From assembly GCA_015233015.1 (NCBI GenBank), contig JADFYO010000008.1:1-64000 (forward strand): a DNA stretch of 64,000 nucleotides, read 5' to 3'. Under the pieces are notes generated by a model. That model had not been told where the DNA came from, did not search any database, and worked only from the letters and a program-made list of their open reading frames with translations. The DNA is from Nitrospirota bacterium (GTDB taxonomy: Bacteria; Nitrospirota; Thermodesulfovibrionia; Thermodesulfovibrionales; Magnetobacteriaceae). Below, in pieces: positions 1-8,953 of this stretch (position 1 is the stretch's first letter; the number at the start of each line of letters is the position of its first letter). The position numbers and the translations under genes are program-made.

Positions 1-70
1 GCTTGACTGCCCTTATTCTTATTTCTTCTAACGTTTTATGATCTATTTTCCTGCCGTCTAATTCTCTCAT
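1..70 (-). mobile_element. 5' end of an IS630-like transposase gene, cut by window edge
   Basis: On the minus strand an ATG at 70 opens a frame that runs off the window edge. The 23 residues visible start MRELDGRKIDHKTLEEIR and continue with IRAVK. This resembles the N-terminal helix-turn-helix start of IS630-family transposases, which often read '..HEALEEIRIRAVKRVQ..'. Only the first 70 bases can be seen, so intactness and the terminal repeats cannot be judged. The match rests on a short stretch recognised from memory. Confidence 0.5.
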
Positions 71-114
71 CCATTATTATAACATTTATCATTATTTTAT
101 GTCTACATACTTAT

Positions 115-477
115 GTGCTTATTAGTAAATGTACACATTCGAAGGTTACATGCAGTATCAAGAAATATTTTTATAATAATAAAACAGACTTCGAGAAAAT
201 ATTAATTAAACTAGAAAATCTGGATGAGAAAAAGAAAGATGATGAAACAATAAAAAGAATTATAAGCCTTAAAGAAATATTACGGATTATTAGTCTGGAT
301 GATGAGCCTTTTAGTAATCGTGACAATAACTTTAAATTATGTTGGGATTGTGGTGACGCGATTCATACCGTAATTGCACCGCATAAGATAATCACCTGCA
401 ATATGCGCCATTTTAAGCCAATCTGTGAGGCTATAGGAAAAGAAGTTCAGGATTATCCTCCCACAAAGAAAAAATAA
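115..477 (+). CDS. Small protein with a PIN-like C-terminal half
   Basis: A 120-residue protein from a GTG start. The N-terminal half is lysine-rich and helical and is not recognised. The C-terminal half (about residues 77-113, starting CWDCGDAIHTVIAPHK) resembles the last strand-helix-strand unit of PIN-domain (VapC-like) ribonucleases: an Asp near the start of a helix, then a strand, a TN-like turn (here TCNMRHF) and an aromatic residue. The earlier acidic residues of a PIN active site are not evident, so it may be a truncated or atypical toxin. It sits between a transposase fragment and the convergent cyclase gene. No antitoxin gene is visible beside it. The frame is open upstream of the GTG but has no ATG. 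Function uncertain. Confidence 0.45.
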   Translation: MLISKCTHSKVTCSIKKYFYNNKTDFEKILIKLENLDEKKKDDETIKRIISLKEILRIISLDDEPFSNRDNNFKLCWDCGDAIHTVIAPHKIITCNMRHFKPICEAIGKEVQDYPPTKKK

Positions 478-540
478 TATTTGTTGTAATTAATAGAAGT
501 ATAAAAGATGGTCTTGTTCATAACATTAGTATTCAGCAGC

Positions 541-3192
541 TTAACCTTTCAGGTTTTTCCTTATTTCCTCTTCCTCTTTGCTGAGTTTTTCTGCCATTTC
601 AATATTGCCCATCTCTTTAAGAAGGATGGCGTAGTTATGGAGTACATCGGCGAGATTCGGCAAATATGCAGCGGGGTATTCATTAGATAGTGTACGCCTT
701 ATCAAAAGTGCCTCCTTGTAAAGTTGCTCAGCCCCGTCCATATCTCCCATGTCATTAAGCAGGTTGGCAAGATTGTTGCTGGTCATGGCAACATCAGGCA
801 TGTATGCGGCAGGGTATTTTTCTGAGAGCGTTCGTCTAATCTGAAGTGCCTCCTCGTAAAGTAACTTAGCCCCGTCCATATCTCCCACGCTCTGTAGCAG
901 AGCGGCAAGGTTGTTGCTGGTACCAGCAACATACGGCATGTATGCGTCAGGGTGCTTTTCTGAAAAGGTTTTGTACATCCGAAGTGCCTCCTCGTAAAGT
1001 TGCTTAGCCCCGTCCATATCTCCCATGTCCTGCAACAGGATTGCAAGGTTGTTGCTGATCGCGGCAACATACGGCATGTACGCGTCAGGGTGTTTTTCTG
1101 AAAGGGTTCTGTATATCCGAAGTGCCTCCTCGTAAAGTTGCTTAGCCCCGTCCATGTCTCCCATGTCTGAAAGCAGGTTGGCAAGGTTGCCGCAGGTCGG
1201 GGCAACATCAGATTGGTAATTATCAGGGTCTTTCCCAGCTCTATTTCTTGCAATTTCTATAGCACTTTCCAAATATTTGATACTATCTCCCCACATCCGT
1301 TCTATCCGCCAAAATCCATTAAGGCAATTTGTGATCACTATGTATATATCATGGTAATCTTCATTCGCAAGCAGCAGATTAAGAAACTCAATCAGATGCC
1401 CATGTTCTTGTTCCAATAATTTCAAATTGTTCCCGAGTTTTTCCTCGGTGCTTGAGTATTCCTTAACAAAATTATTCCAATATGAAATGAAGGCACGTTC
1501 TATTACAGATTTATTCTTATCTTCATTAAGTAAATCTTTCCCGTACTGATGCACGATTGGCAGGAAGCTCCATTTGCCGTTAATAAAACTGAGCAGCGAA
1601 GAGGCTTGTATCTCCACTATTAGATTTCTGATTGCCGCAACTTTACTGGTATGCTTAAATAATATTCCATAGCAACTCTCAACCAATGACGTCTCAAAGC
1701 CATTTGCGAAAAGTGATAAGGCACGGAATAACCTTTGAGCCGGTTCCGACAATCTCTCATATGACCAATTAAGGCACACCCACATGCTCAAATGCCTTTC
1801 AGGAGTTGGTTGACCTTTTAAAATACCGTCTTCCACCTCCATCCATTCGATAGATTGCTTTAACGACTCAGCCGCCTCTTTCCACAAATAGGAATTCATC
1901 CTGCTTGCCGCTAACTCAATAGCAAGCGGTATGCCGCTTGTTATCTCAAGTACAGTTCTCACGTAATCAGCGTCAGCTTCAAGCACTTCCCAATTATACA
2001 TACCACTCAAGAGCCTTATGCGTGCCTCAAGTAATCGATATGAATCGGAAGACTTGAGAAACTCTACTAATTCGGTTTTTCTTCTATCGCCAGAGTTTAG
2101 CTCAAATGGTTTTAATTCTGTTACCTTTTCAATGCCGGCTAAATCTATTGATACCCTTGAGGTTACAAGTATCTTTAAATATTCTATGCCAGTAAGCGCG
2201 GCGATCAATAGCCTACCCTTATCAGCATCAATGCTCTCGTAATTATCCATAAGAAAAAGAATGGGGTATATTCGACATTTATTCTTTATTGTCGCTATCA
2301 GTGCATCAAGATTTTTAACTGATTCATTGGGCAATTCCATAGACTTGGCTATCAAATTAACTATTTGCAAGTCATCAGCTTTGTCATCGAGTTTGTCCAT
2401 GGCGATGAAGAATATATCATAGTCATCATCAATTTCTGTGCATGTCTTTATAGCGACTGCGGTTTTCCCGACCCCACCAATTCCGCAAATCGTTATAAGT
2501 TTATGGTGTTTAATGTTATTCTTTAAATCTTCAATAAATCCATCACGGCCTATAACATCTTTAAGGTGATAAATCGAGGGATAACTACAACTCTTACCAT
2601 GCGGAGGAACATGGTCAAGTAGCCTGTTATCCCAAAGAAGTTCATATATTTCAACGTTGTCTGCTATCCCCTTAAGTTTTCTTTTTCCCCAGTTGTAAAA
2701 TTCAAAAGATGGAATGCTACCGACAACTTCCTTTACAGCGCCTGATAATAATATCTGACCGCCAGCTGCCAGCGCCTCAATCCTTGCCGCTATGTTTACA
2801 CTGTGCCCCTCGTAGTCCACACCATCATCTATAGGATGTACCCTCCCCGTGTGTAGGCCTATTCTTAGTTGAATGGGATTTGACGGGTTTTCAGGATTTG
2901 GGACCTGAGCGCTTTCCAGCCCATTAATAATACATGCCGCGGCTCTTATGGCGTCATGAGGCAGCTCAAATACAGCCATAAAACTGTCTCCGATGGTTTT
3001 AACTTCACGACCATTATTTTTCATCAAGCATTTTCTAATAATATTATTGTGAGGTCTCCTTACTTCATCAATATAAGTTTTATCACCGGTTTCATTGCCG
3101 AGTTTAGTTCGCAGATAGTCTGCAATAATTGTACTATCAACTATATCGGTAAACATAATGGTTATAACGCCATCAGGTATTTTTTCTGCCAT
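541..3192 (-). CDS. Class III adenylate/guanylate cyclase fused to a STAND-type NTPase and TPR repeats
   Basis: About 883 residues. Residues ~6-190 (numbered from the upstream GTG at 3207) are a class III cyclase domain, with metal-binding Asp in FTDIVDST and GDSFMAVF and the NIAARIEA segment holding the transition-state Asn/Arg. Residues ~215-500 are a STAND/AfsR-type NTPase with Walker A GIGGVGKTA (~242-250) and Walker B ILFLMDNYE. The C-terminus holds tetratricopeptide repeats of kinesin-light-chain type, four of them in near-identical 46-residue (138 bp) units. The likely role is a signalling switch in which ligand or partner binding to the TPRs controls the NTPase and cNMP production; the signal is unknown. 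The ATG at 3192 is preferred over the GTG at 3207 because GAGG lies 9 nt upstream of it. The gene follows nadB but is separated by about 90 bases. Confidence 0.85.
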   Translation of the reverse strand: MAEKIPDGVITIMFTDIVDSTIIADYLRTKLGNETGDKTYIDEVRRPHNNIIRKCLMKNNGREVKTIGDSFMAVFELPHDAIRAAACIINGLESAQVPNPENPSNPIQLRIGLHTGRVHPIDDGVDYEGHSVNIAARIEALAAGGQILLSGAVKEVVGSIPSFEFYNWGKRKLKGIADNVEIYELLWDNRLLDHVPPHGKSCSYPSIYHLKDVIGRDGFIEDLKNNIKHHKLITICGIGGVGKTAVAIKTCTEIDDDYDIFFIAMDKLDDKADDLQIVNLIAKSMELPNESVKNLDALIATIKNKCRIYPILFLMDNYESIDADKGRLLIAALTGIEYLKILVTSRVSIDLAGIEKVTELKPFELNSGDRRKTELVEFLKSSDSYRLLEARIRLLSGMYNWEVLEADADYVRTVLEITSGIPLAIELAASRMNSYLWKEAAESLKQSIEWMEVEDGILKGQPTPERHLSMWVCLNWSYERLSEPAQRLFRALSLFANGFETSLVESCYGILFKHTSKVAAIRNLIVEIQASSLLSFINGKWSFLPIVHQYGKDLLNEDKNKSVIERAFISYWNNFVKEYSSTEEKLGNNLKLLEQEHGHLIEFLNLLLANEDYHDIYIVITNCLNGFWRIERMWGDSIKYLESAIEIARNRAGKDPDNYQSDVAPTCGNLANLLSDMGDMDGAKQLYEEALRIYRTLSEKHPDAYMPYVAAISNNLAILLQDMGDMDGAKQLYEEALRMYKTFSEKHPDAYMPYVAGTSNNLAALLQSVGDMDGAKLLYEEALQIRRTLSEKYPAAYMPDVAMTSNNLANLLNDMGDMDGAEQLYKEALLIRRTLSNEYPAAYLPNLADVLHNYAILLKEMGNIEMAEKLSKEEEEIRKNLKG
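640..1200 (-). repeat. Four tandem 138-bp TPR-encoding units
   Basis: The string gccccgtcca recurs at 731, 869, 1007 and 1145, exactly 138 bases apart, inside the 3' part of the cyclase/NTPase gene. Each unit encodes 46 residues with the conserved core MGDMDGA..LYEEAL. The two central units are the closest to each other at the DNA level. This indicates recent unit duplication or gene conversion, and copy number may vary between strains. Confidence 0.85.
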
Positions 3193-3282
3193 GCAGCACA
3201 CCCTCACTGTTTGAATTCTATTTGTTTATGTCGGCTGTATAGTTTATCATATTTCGATCAAACTAATTATTTATGCTATTTC

Positions 3283-4770
3283 TCAATCACTCCTATAATG
3301 CGCCCCTATGCTGGTTTTTCTTTCTATCGCCGATTTCACTATCAGCTCTGCCGTTTGCAGGATGTTTTTTACTTCATTTTCATACCGCGTCAGATACACG
3401 TACTCAGTAACATGCCTGAGGTATTTAAAGACTTCTAACGCCTCATTCAGCGACGCCGCACTCCTGATTATCCCGGCCTTCTCCCACATCACCCGCCGAA
3501 TTGTGCTCCTTACCTCATCAGGATTGTCGATATGCCCTTGCTGTGCGATATTTATCGACAGATCAGGAATGCTTACCTTCATATCAGACCGCTCCTCTAC
3601 CGCCGTCCTTCCCGCACGGGCACCAAAGACTAGCCCCTCGAGCAAACTGTTGCTTGCAAGCCTGTTTGCCCCGTGAACCCCTGTGCAGGCCACCTCACCC
3701 GCCGCATACAGCCCCTTTATATTTGTCCTCCCGTCAATGTCCGTCCTCACACCGCCCATCATGTAGTGCGCCGCCGGCGATACCGGTATAAGCTCTGTCG
3801 TTATATCTATGTCGTACTTTAAGCAGGTCTTGTAAATCCTCGGAAAACGCTCCTTTATATATTCCTTGTCCAAATGCGTAATGTCCAAATATACGTGATG
3901 GCTGTTTGTCCTGACCATCTCGGACACTATCGCCCTGGCAACTACATCCCTTGTGGCGAGTTCCGCTTCGGGATGGTATAAACCCATGAATCTCTCTTTA
4001 TGAATATTTCGTATCACGGCACCCTCGCCCCTTAACGCCTCGCTTATAAGAAACTGAGGCGCCCCTGATGCGTAGAGGCTCGTCGGGTGAAACTGGACGA
4101 ATTCCATGTAGGACATTACTGCACCCGCACGATATGCCGCCGCCAAACCGTCGCCGGTTGCCACTAGAGGATTAGTAGTTCTCGAATACACCTGCCCTGC
4201 CCCACCCGTTGCCAATATCGTAGCACCGGCAAGCACTCCGGTAATCTGCCCGTCCCTCAGCATATATGCCCCGTAGCATCGCCCATCAAAAACGATTAAA
4301 TCTACAAAGTATGCGAACGAATATTTTTTTATCCGGGGCATCGACATCGCCTTTTTAATCAGCACCCGTTCTATTTCCCTGCCGGTTGAGTCGCCGTGGG
4401 CATGGAGAATTCGCCGCCTCGAGTGCGCCGCTTCAAGCGTGAAAATCAAACGCGAGTTCGACTTGTCAAACTCCGCTCCCCACGATATCAACTCCCTGAT
4501 GCGCTCCGGCCCCTCGTTTACCAGCGTGCGCACCGCCTCATCGATGCAAAGCCCGTCGCCCGCCTTTATTGTGTCCTCGAAGTGTATCCCGATGGTGTCC
4601 TCGTCACAAAGGGCAACGGCCACACCCCCCTGAGCGTATTCGGTCGAAGATTCCTTTAGAGTGTCTTTCGTTATCACATATACGCTTCCAGCCTCTGCCG
4701 CCTCGAACGCCGCCCTCAGCCCCGCTACCCCGCTTCCTATGACAAGGAAATCCACATGTTCAATTATCAC
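3283..4770 (-). CDS. nadB: L-aspartate oxidase
   Basis: NadB oxidises L-aspartate to iminoaspartate, the first step of de novo NAD synthesis; NadA then condenses it with DHAP. The protein has 495 residues, slightly short for the family. Features seen are the N-terminal dinucleotide fold VIGSGVAGLRA, the FAD/substrate segments TEYAQGGVAVAL, QFHPTSLY and SEALRGEGA, and the C-terminal NRLASNSLLEGLVFG motif, followed by the helical domain. Succinate dehydrogenase flavoproteins share this fold, but the length and the EYAQGG/ASNSLLEG motifs fit NadB. The GTG start overlaps the stop of the upstream nucleotidase gene (GTGA), so translation is probably coupled. No nadA or nadC is in the window. Confidence 0.93.
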   Translation of the reverse strand: MIIEHVDFLVIGSGVAGLRAAFEAAEAGSVYVITKDTLKESSTEYAQGGVAVALCDEDTIGIHFEDTIKAGDGLCIDEAVRTLVNEGPERIRELISWGAEFDKSNSRLIFTLEAAHSRRRILHAHGDSTGREIERVLIKKAMSMPRIKKYSFAYFVDLIVFDGRCYGAYMLRDGQITGVLAGATILATGGAGQVYSRTTNPLVATGDGLAAAYRAGAVMSYMEFVQFHPTSLYASGAPQFLISEALRGEGAVIRNIHKERFMGLYHPEAELATRDVVARAIVSEMVRTNSHHVYLDITHLDKEYIKERFPRIYKTCLKYDIDITTELIPVSPAAHYMMGGVRTDIDGRTNIKGLYAAGEVACTGVHGANRLASNSLLEGLVFGARAGRTAVEERSDMKVSIPDLSINIAQQGHIDNPDEVRSTIRRVMWEKAGIIRSAASLNEALEVFKYLRHVTEYVYLTRYENEVKNILQTAELIVKSAIERKTSIGAHYRSD

Positions 4771-5438
4771 GGGAGAAGCTCGGTAAAATCGTTTATATAC
4801 GGCAGTGTCCCCGTGAATTCTGTGTCTTCCCTGGAGCTTGCCATGTGTTTTATAAGCACATATTTAATGCCAAATCTCGACGCACTCTCGGCCACTTCAT
4901 GCGTGTCGTCTATGAACAGCGTCTTGTTTTTGTCAAACCCAACTGCCTTCTGCGCATTTACCCAAAAGCCATCATCCTCTTTCGGGTAGCCCATGTCTGA
5001 CGACATGATTACCTTATCGAAATACTTCCCTAGTTCCGTGTGTTTCATCTTAAAGGCAATTGTCTTGTAATGGGCGTTTGTGGCAAGGACTACCTGTTTC
5101 TTATGAATTCGAAGCGCCGTCAGAAAATCCTCCACATGGGGGTGTGCCTCGAGGAGGTGGCGTACCTGCTCGTTTAAGGCAGGGATATCAAGGTCAAGCT
5201 CGTGTGACCAGAAGTCGATGTCCGTCCAGTTTAATGTCCCTTCGCGCGCCTTGTATTTTACGAAGAGTTCCTCTTTTGCAGCCCCAAAGGTAATCCCATG
5301 TTTTTCCGCGTATTTCTCAGGCACGAGATGCCGCCAAAAGTAGTCGTCAAAATACTTATCTACCAGTGTGCCGTCCATATCGAGGAGTACATGCGTTATC
5401 TCGCTCCACAGTGCCTTTCTGATAACGCCGGCGTTCAT
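4767..5438 (-). CDS. HAD-family nucleotidase, YrfG-like (GMP/IMP nucleotidase)
   Basis: A 223-residue HAD-superfamily phosphatase. Motif I is LLDMDGTLVD, motif II lies in LATNAH, the motif III lysine in GYPKEDDGFW, and motif IV is LFIDDTHE. The sequence resembles E. coli YrfG throughout, including the FWRHLVPE and TLNW segments and the length, so a GMP/IMP 5'-nucleotidase activity is the best guess. The start is set at the ATG at 5438, whose A is the last base of the upstream gene's TGA stop (TGATG); in-frame ATGs at 5459 and 5471 would overlap that gene. The stop overlaps the nadB start. Purine nucleotide salvage beside his and nad genes is biochemically sensible but inferred. Confidence 0.82.
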   Translation of the reverse strand: MNAGVIRKALWSEITHVLLDMDGTLVDKYFDDYFWRHLVPEKYAEKHGITFGAAKEELFVKYKAREGTLNWTDIDFWSHELDLDIPALNEQVRHLLEAHPHVEDFLTALRIHKKQVVLATNAHYKTIAFKMKHTELGKYFDKVIMSSDMGYPKEDDGFWVNAQKAVGFDKNKTLFIDDTHEVAESASRFGIKYVLIKHMASSREDTEFTGTLPYINDFTELLP

Positions 5439-6106
5439 CAAATACCCTTTTTTTGACATGCGCCAGGGCATGTGGGCTGGGCGGGGGTATTCGATAAAAA
5501 CGGTTCGTCTTTGATAAAGTCAATGACCATTTCGGCGATGGTCTTCCTGTATTTTTGAAAAAAGACCATCTCCTTTCTGAGCTGCCCCTCAAGAGCAGCT
5601 ATTTGCGCGTAGAATGGAGTGCGGTCTATGACGACGGGGAAGTCTTTGCCGCCATGCAGCTCTACAAACTTCTTGCAGCCATCCCAGCGTTGAACTGCCT
5701 TACCCGGCTGGCTAAGAGAAGATGGAACCCCATGGACGCGGCATATCAGCGGCCTGTTTTGATACACCACGCACTTGCCGTCAAAATTCAGAGGGCACAT
5801 TATTCTCAGTGAATCAGTCTTGAAAGGGTTTCTGACAATCTCCATAAAATACGCCTGAGAGCGCTCCGCTATGGTCTCTGCCATCTCTGGGTCCATTATT
5901 TGAGACAACCCCTCGGCCAGATAAAAATACTCTATAAGCGTATAGTGGTAAAACACTGTCGTGCAGCAGTTGTCCAGACATCCGGTGCATGAAAATGCCT
6001 CTCCAGCCGTTGTGAGATAGCTATTCTGTGACTTAAGGTAGAGCGCGTCGGAGGCATTAAATATCTCAGAGAGTTTACTAATATAAGGTGTGATATCGAC
6101 AGACAT
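5438..6106 (-). CDS. YkgJ/YcgN-type cysteine-cluster protein
   Basis: A 222-residue protein with the family's N-terminal cysteine cluster C-x2-C-x3-CC (C40, C43, C47, C48) and a second Cys group around residues 103-125 (CPLNFDGKC...CRVHG). Members of the YkgJ (UPF0153) family are thought to bind zinc or an Fe-S cluster through these cysteines; no enzymatic role is firmly known. It lies 15 bases after hisB and is translationally coupled (TGATG) to the nucleotidase, so it belongs to the his-nad transcription unit. The C-terminal ~70 residues are helical and unassigned. Confidence 0.8.
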   Translation of the reverse strand: MSVDITPYISKLSEIFNASDALYLKSQNSYLTTAGEAFSCTGCLDNCCTTVFYHYTLIEYFYLAEGLSQIMDPEMAETIAERSQAYFMEIVRNPFKTDSLRIMCPLNFDGKCVVYQNRPLICRVHGVPSSLSQPGKAVQRWDGCKKFVELHGGKDFPVVIDRTPFYAQIAALEGQLRKEMVFFQKYRKTIAEMVIDFIKDEPFLSNTPAQPTCPGACQKKGI

Positions 6107-6121
6107 ACTACGCTACCTCCT

Positions 6122-6706
6122 CTATAGAGTTCCCTTGGTGGAGGGTACGCCCTTGGTTTTAGGATTTATAGCGGTGGCGGCGGAAAGCGCCCTGCCAAAG
6201 GCCTTAAATATGGCCTCGTATATGTGGTGCGTATCACGCCCGTAGTGAAGCCGTATATGGAGATTAAACAATCCGTGGCCGCTCAGTCCCCTGAAGAAAT
6301 CCTCAAACAGGGATACCTGTAAATCTTTGAGATAACCGCCCTTGTCCTCTACATTATAAACCAGATATGGCCTGCCGCTTAGATCTATTATTACCTCGGC
6401 GAGGCTTTCATCCATCGGGACACTGGCAGTGCCGTAGCGGTTTATGCCATGTTTATCGCCGAGGGCCTTGTTGATTGCATCCCCAAGGGTAATCCCAATA
6501 TCTTCCATCAGGTGGTGGTAGTCCACGTCCGTGTCGCCTGAGGCATTGATTTTAAACGTGAAGTGCCCGTGTCTCGACACCAAATCAAGCATGTGGTTTA
6601 AAAACGGTATTTGTGTGCTTATCTCCGATGTGCCTTGCTCGTCGAGATTCAGCTCTACTGAAACATTTGTCTCAGTTGTTTCTCTTTGTATCTTACATTT
6701 TCTCAT
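6122..6706 (-). CDS. hisB: Imidazoleglycerol-phosphate dehydratase
   Basis: HisB (IGPD) catalyses dehydration of imidazole glycerol phosphate, step six of histidine synthesis. The 194-residue length matches the monofunctional family. Metal-binding histidine clusters are visible in HHLMEDIGI and HHIYEAIFKAFGRAL, and LNHMLDLVSRHG and GLSGHGLFNLH are typical. It lies 12 bases after hisC and follows hisG-hisC, so it is co-transcribed with them. It is not fused to histidinol-phosphate phosphatase, unlike the enterobacterial enzyme. Confidence 0.96.
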   Translation of the reverse strand: MRKCKIQRETTETNVSVELNLDEQGTSEISTQIPFLNHMLDLVSRHGHFTFKINASGDTDVDYHHLMEDIGITLGDAINKALGDKHGINRYGTASVPMDESLAEVIIDLSGRPYLVYNVEDKGGYLKDLQVSLFEDFFRGLSGHGLFNLHIRLHYGRDTHHIYEAIFKAFGRALSAATAINPKTKGVPSTKGTL

Positions 6707-6718
6707 TTATTTGTCTCC

Positions 6719-7768
6719 TCAATTATTTTTGATTATTTTATTCAGGCTCGTTATAAATGCGGCGTTTTCTTTCGGCGTTCCTACTGTTACTCTGAAACAG
6801 TTGTCCAGTGGCCCGCCCCCGGCAAGTTTCTTTATTAAAATATCGTCCTCTATTAGTTTTTTGTGAAAGATTTCAGCGTTAAGAGAGCCGTTTAATGTCA
6901 GTTTAAATAAGATAAAATTGGCGTTGGAAGGATATGCCTCAATGCCCTGAAGTTTAGACAGCTCTGCAAACAGCTTATCTCTTTCGTCAACCACAGAACT
7001 GACCGCCTTGTCTATCGAGTGCTCATCCTCGAGTATCCCGATTGCGGCAGCCTGCGACAGCGAGTTGACATTATAAGGCAGCCTTACCTTATTTATCATC
7101 TCGATGAGGGGTTTATCGCCAAGCAGGAAGCCCAGGCGCAGTGCGGCAAGCCCGATTTTACTAAGGGTGCGCATAACAAGCAGATTCCTGTAGCGCGGCA
7201 GCAAATCGACAAAAGAATCCCCGCGCGGTGAAAACGGCTGATACGCCTCGTCAACTATGACAAGGCCGCCCGCTTTCTCTATAACCTCGATAACCCTTCC
7301 GAACGTGAACGAGTTTCCCGTAGGGTTATTTGGCCGCGACAGAAAGATTAGTTTCGGGTTATATTTATCCATGGCCATAAAAGTGGCCTCCATATCGAGG
7401 TCGAACCGCTCATCCAGAGGCACCATGATGTAACCCTCGCCAAGTGATTCAGCAATCACCCGGTACATAGAAAACGTGGGCGTGGGAATGAGAACGGGTC
7501 CTCCAACTGCGGTAAGCAGATAATAAATAAGCTCGTCCGAGCCGTTACCGTGAAGAATACACTCCGGCTCAACACCCCACTTATAGGCGAGAAACCTCCT
7601 AAGGGCAACCGCCTCGGGGTCAGGATACCTGTTAGTAGGGAGCCTGAACTGCCCCAATGGAAACCCATAAGGGCTTTCATTGGCGTCAAGCCTTATCGAG
7701 CACGGCGTGGCCTCGATAGTATAGGCCATGAGGGCCTTGATGTTGGGTTTTATCAGGTCTTCGATCAC
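6719..7768 (-). CDS. hisC: Histidinol-phosphate aminotransferase
   Basis: A fold-type I PLP aminotransferase of 349 residues that converts imidazole acetol phosphate to histidinol phosphate. It has SRPNNPTGN (~145-152), IVDEAYQPF with the PLP-contacting Asp, and the Schiff-base lysine in TLSKIGLAALRLGF (~K204). The GTG start at 7768 has GAGGAA six bases upstream. It sits between hisG and hisB in the same orientation. Aromatic aminotransferase activity is possible for the family, but the his context decides the assignment. Confidence 0.94.
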   Translation of the reverse strand: MIEDLIKPNIKALMAYTIEATPCSIRLDANESPYGFPLGQFRLPTNRYPDPEAVALRRFLAYKWGVEPECILHGNGSDELIYYLLTAVGGPVLIPTPTFSMYRVIAESLGEGYIMVPLDERFDLDMEATFMAMDKYNPKLIFLSRPNNPTGNSFTFGRVIEVIEKAGGLVIVDEAYQPFSPRGDSFVDLLPRYRNLLVMRTLSKIGLAALRLGFLLGDKPLIEMINKVRLPYNVNSLSQAAAIGILEDEHSIDKAVSSVVDERDKLFAELSKLQGIEAYPSNANFILFKLTLNGSLNAEIFHKKLIEDDILIKKLAGGGPLDNCFRVTVGTPKENAAFITSLNKIIKNN

Positions 7769-7798
7769 TTGTTCCTCTAACAGGCTGCCGCAAAAAAC

Positions 7799-8746
7799 TT
7801 ATGGTATAACTTTATTCAATGGGTACTCTACGATACCGGAGGCGCCGGCAGTCTTAAGCATCGGGATAAGGTCCCTGACGCCGCTCTCTCTTATTATCAC
7901 CTCAAGGGCAGCCCAATCCTTATCCATAAGTTCCGATACTGTTGGAGAGTGCAACCCATGCAGTTCCTTAAGGATTTCCATAATCTTAGGCAGCGCGGCC
8001 TTTGGCACATTCATCTTAAGCCCGACGAGTTCCTCTGCGGCCAGAGCACCTTGTAAGAGCATGATAATGTTTTCGATTTTCTTTCTCTTCCACGGATCTT
8101 CCCATGCCTTTTTATTGGCGATAAAACGAGTGGTCGATACCAAAATAGGTTCACCAACGATACGCAGATTATTCGCCCTCAGCGACGAACCGGTCTCTGT
8201 CAGCTCGACAATGGCGTCTGCCAAAAGTGGAGGTTTTACTTCGGTAGCGCCCCATGAGAAGTCAACCTCTGCCTTTACTCCGCACATTTCCATATATCTT
8301 TTTGTGAAACCTACAAGCTCTGTTGCTATACGCTTGCCGTTTAAATCTTTCAACTCCTTGATAGCACTGTTATTTGGCACGGCGACTACCCACTTAACCG
8401 GCTTTAAGCCCTCTTTGGCATAGTTAAGCTCAGCGACTGTGTGAACATCGGCGTTTTGCTCAAGAATCCAATCAAGACCAGTGAGGCCGCAGTCCAGAAT
8501 GCCATTTTCAACATAACGCGCCATCTCCTGCGCCCGTATCAGCATGGACTGAATCTCCGGGTCGTCAAATGTCGGATAATATGACCGGGAAGACACATTA
8601 ACGCGGTAACCGGCCTTTTTGAACAACTTAAACGTTGACTCCTGAAGACTTCCCTTGGGAAGCCCTAATTTGAGCGCCGTACGTATCTCACCTTCCATAG
8701 TAGCCATAGGTGCGACAGCACTTACTGAACTTGTATTCTTTTTCAT
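7799..8746 (-). CDS. hisG: ATP phosphoribosyltransferase, long form
   Basis: HisG joins ATP and PRPP, the first and committed step of histidine synthesis. The protein is about 315 residues, with the catalytic half ([44 protein letters not shown] loop) followed by a C-terminal ACT-like regulatory domain, so it is the long, histidine-inhibited form that needs no HisZ. The ATG at 8746 is chosen because a TATAAT box ends six bases before it. An ATG at 8794 would extend the protein by 16 residues but lies upstream of that box, and an ATG at 8698 gives the classical homology start. Confidence 0.93.
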   Translation of the reverse strand: MKKNTSSVSAVAPMATMEGEIRTALKLGLPKGSLQESTFKLFKKAGYRVNVSSRSYYPTFDDPEIQSMLIRAQEMARYVENGILDCGLTGLDWILEQNADVHTVAELNYAKEGLKPVKWVVAVPNNSAIKELKDLNGKRIATELVGFTKRYMEMCGVKAEVDFSWGATEVKPPLLADAIVELTETGSSLRANNLRIVGEPILVSTTRFIANKKAWEDPWKRKKIENIIMLLQGALAAEELVGLKMNVPKAALPKIMEILKELHGLHSPTVSELMDKDWAALEVIIRESGVRDLIPMLKTAGASGIVEYPLNKVIP

Positions 8747-8781
8747 GGGGGTATTATACACAAACGAAATATTTTTTTCTA
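8747..8781 (-). promoter_or_regulatory. Probable leaderless promoter of hisG
   Basis: On the minus strand a perfect TATAAT (8753-8758) lies 17 bases after TAGAAA (4 of 6 matches to the -35 consensus). Only six bases (accccc) separate the -10 box from the ATG at 8746, so transcription would start on or next to the start codon. No Shine-Dalgarno sequence is present. See the argJ promoter for the same arrangement. Confidence 0.5.
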
Positions 8782-8854
8782 CGGCTATTTTCAAACCGTC
8801 TTTCAGCCAGCCTTACAGGCACAATAAAAAAAATCACTACATACATTTTTTCGA

Positions 8855-8884
8855 TTGACATGTATAACCATGAAATGTTATGTT
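8855..8884 (+). promoter_or_regulatory. Sigma-70-type promoter of the small secreted protein
   Basis: TTGACA at 8855-8860 and TATGTT at 8879-8884, with an 18-base spacer. The start codon lies about 70 bases downstream, after an AAAAGGGGG ribosome-binding site. The position is divergent from hisG. Confidence 0.55.
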
Positions 8885-8953
8885 AACCTGCTTGGCATAG
8901 CCGGGCATAATAAGCGCCATATTAAATAGAGTTAAAGAAAAGGGGGTGAATTA

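Noticed and set aside
640..1200. Regularly spaced repeats that could look like a CRISPR array
   Set aside because: The period is 138 bases, the whole unit is conserved with no unique spacers, and it is coding (TPR).
783..1253. 156-codon antisense frame through the TPR repeats
   Set aside because: It is a frame shadow of the repeated TPR units in the cyclase gene; composition and lack of RBS do not support a gene.
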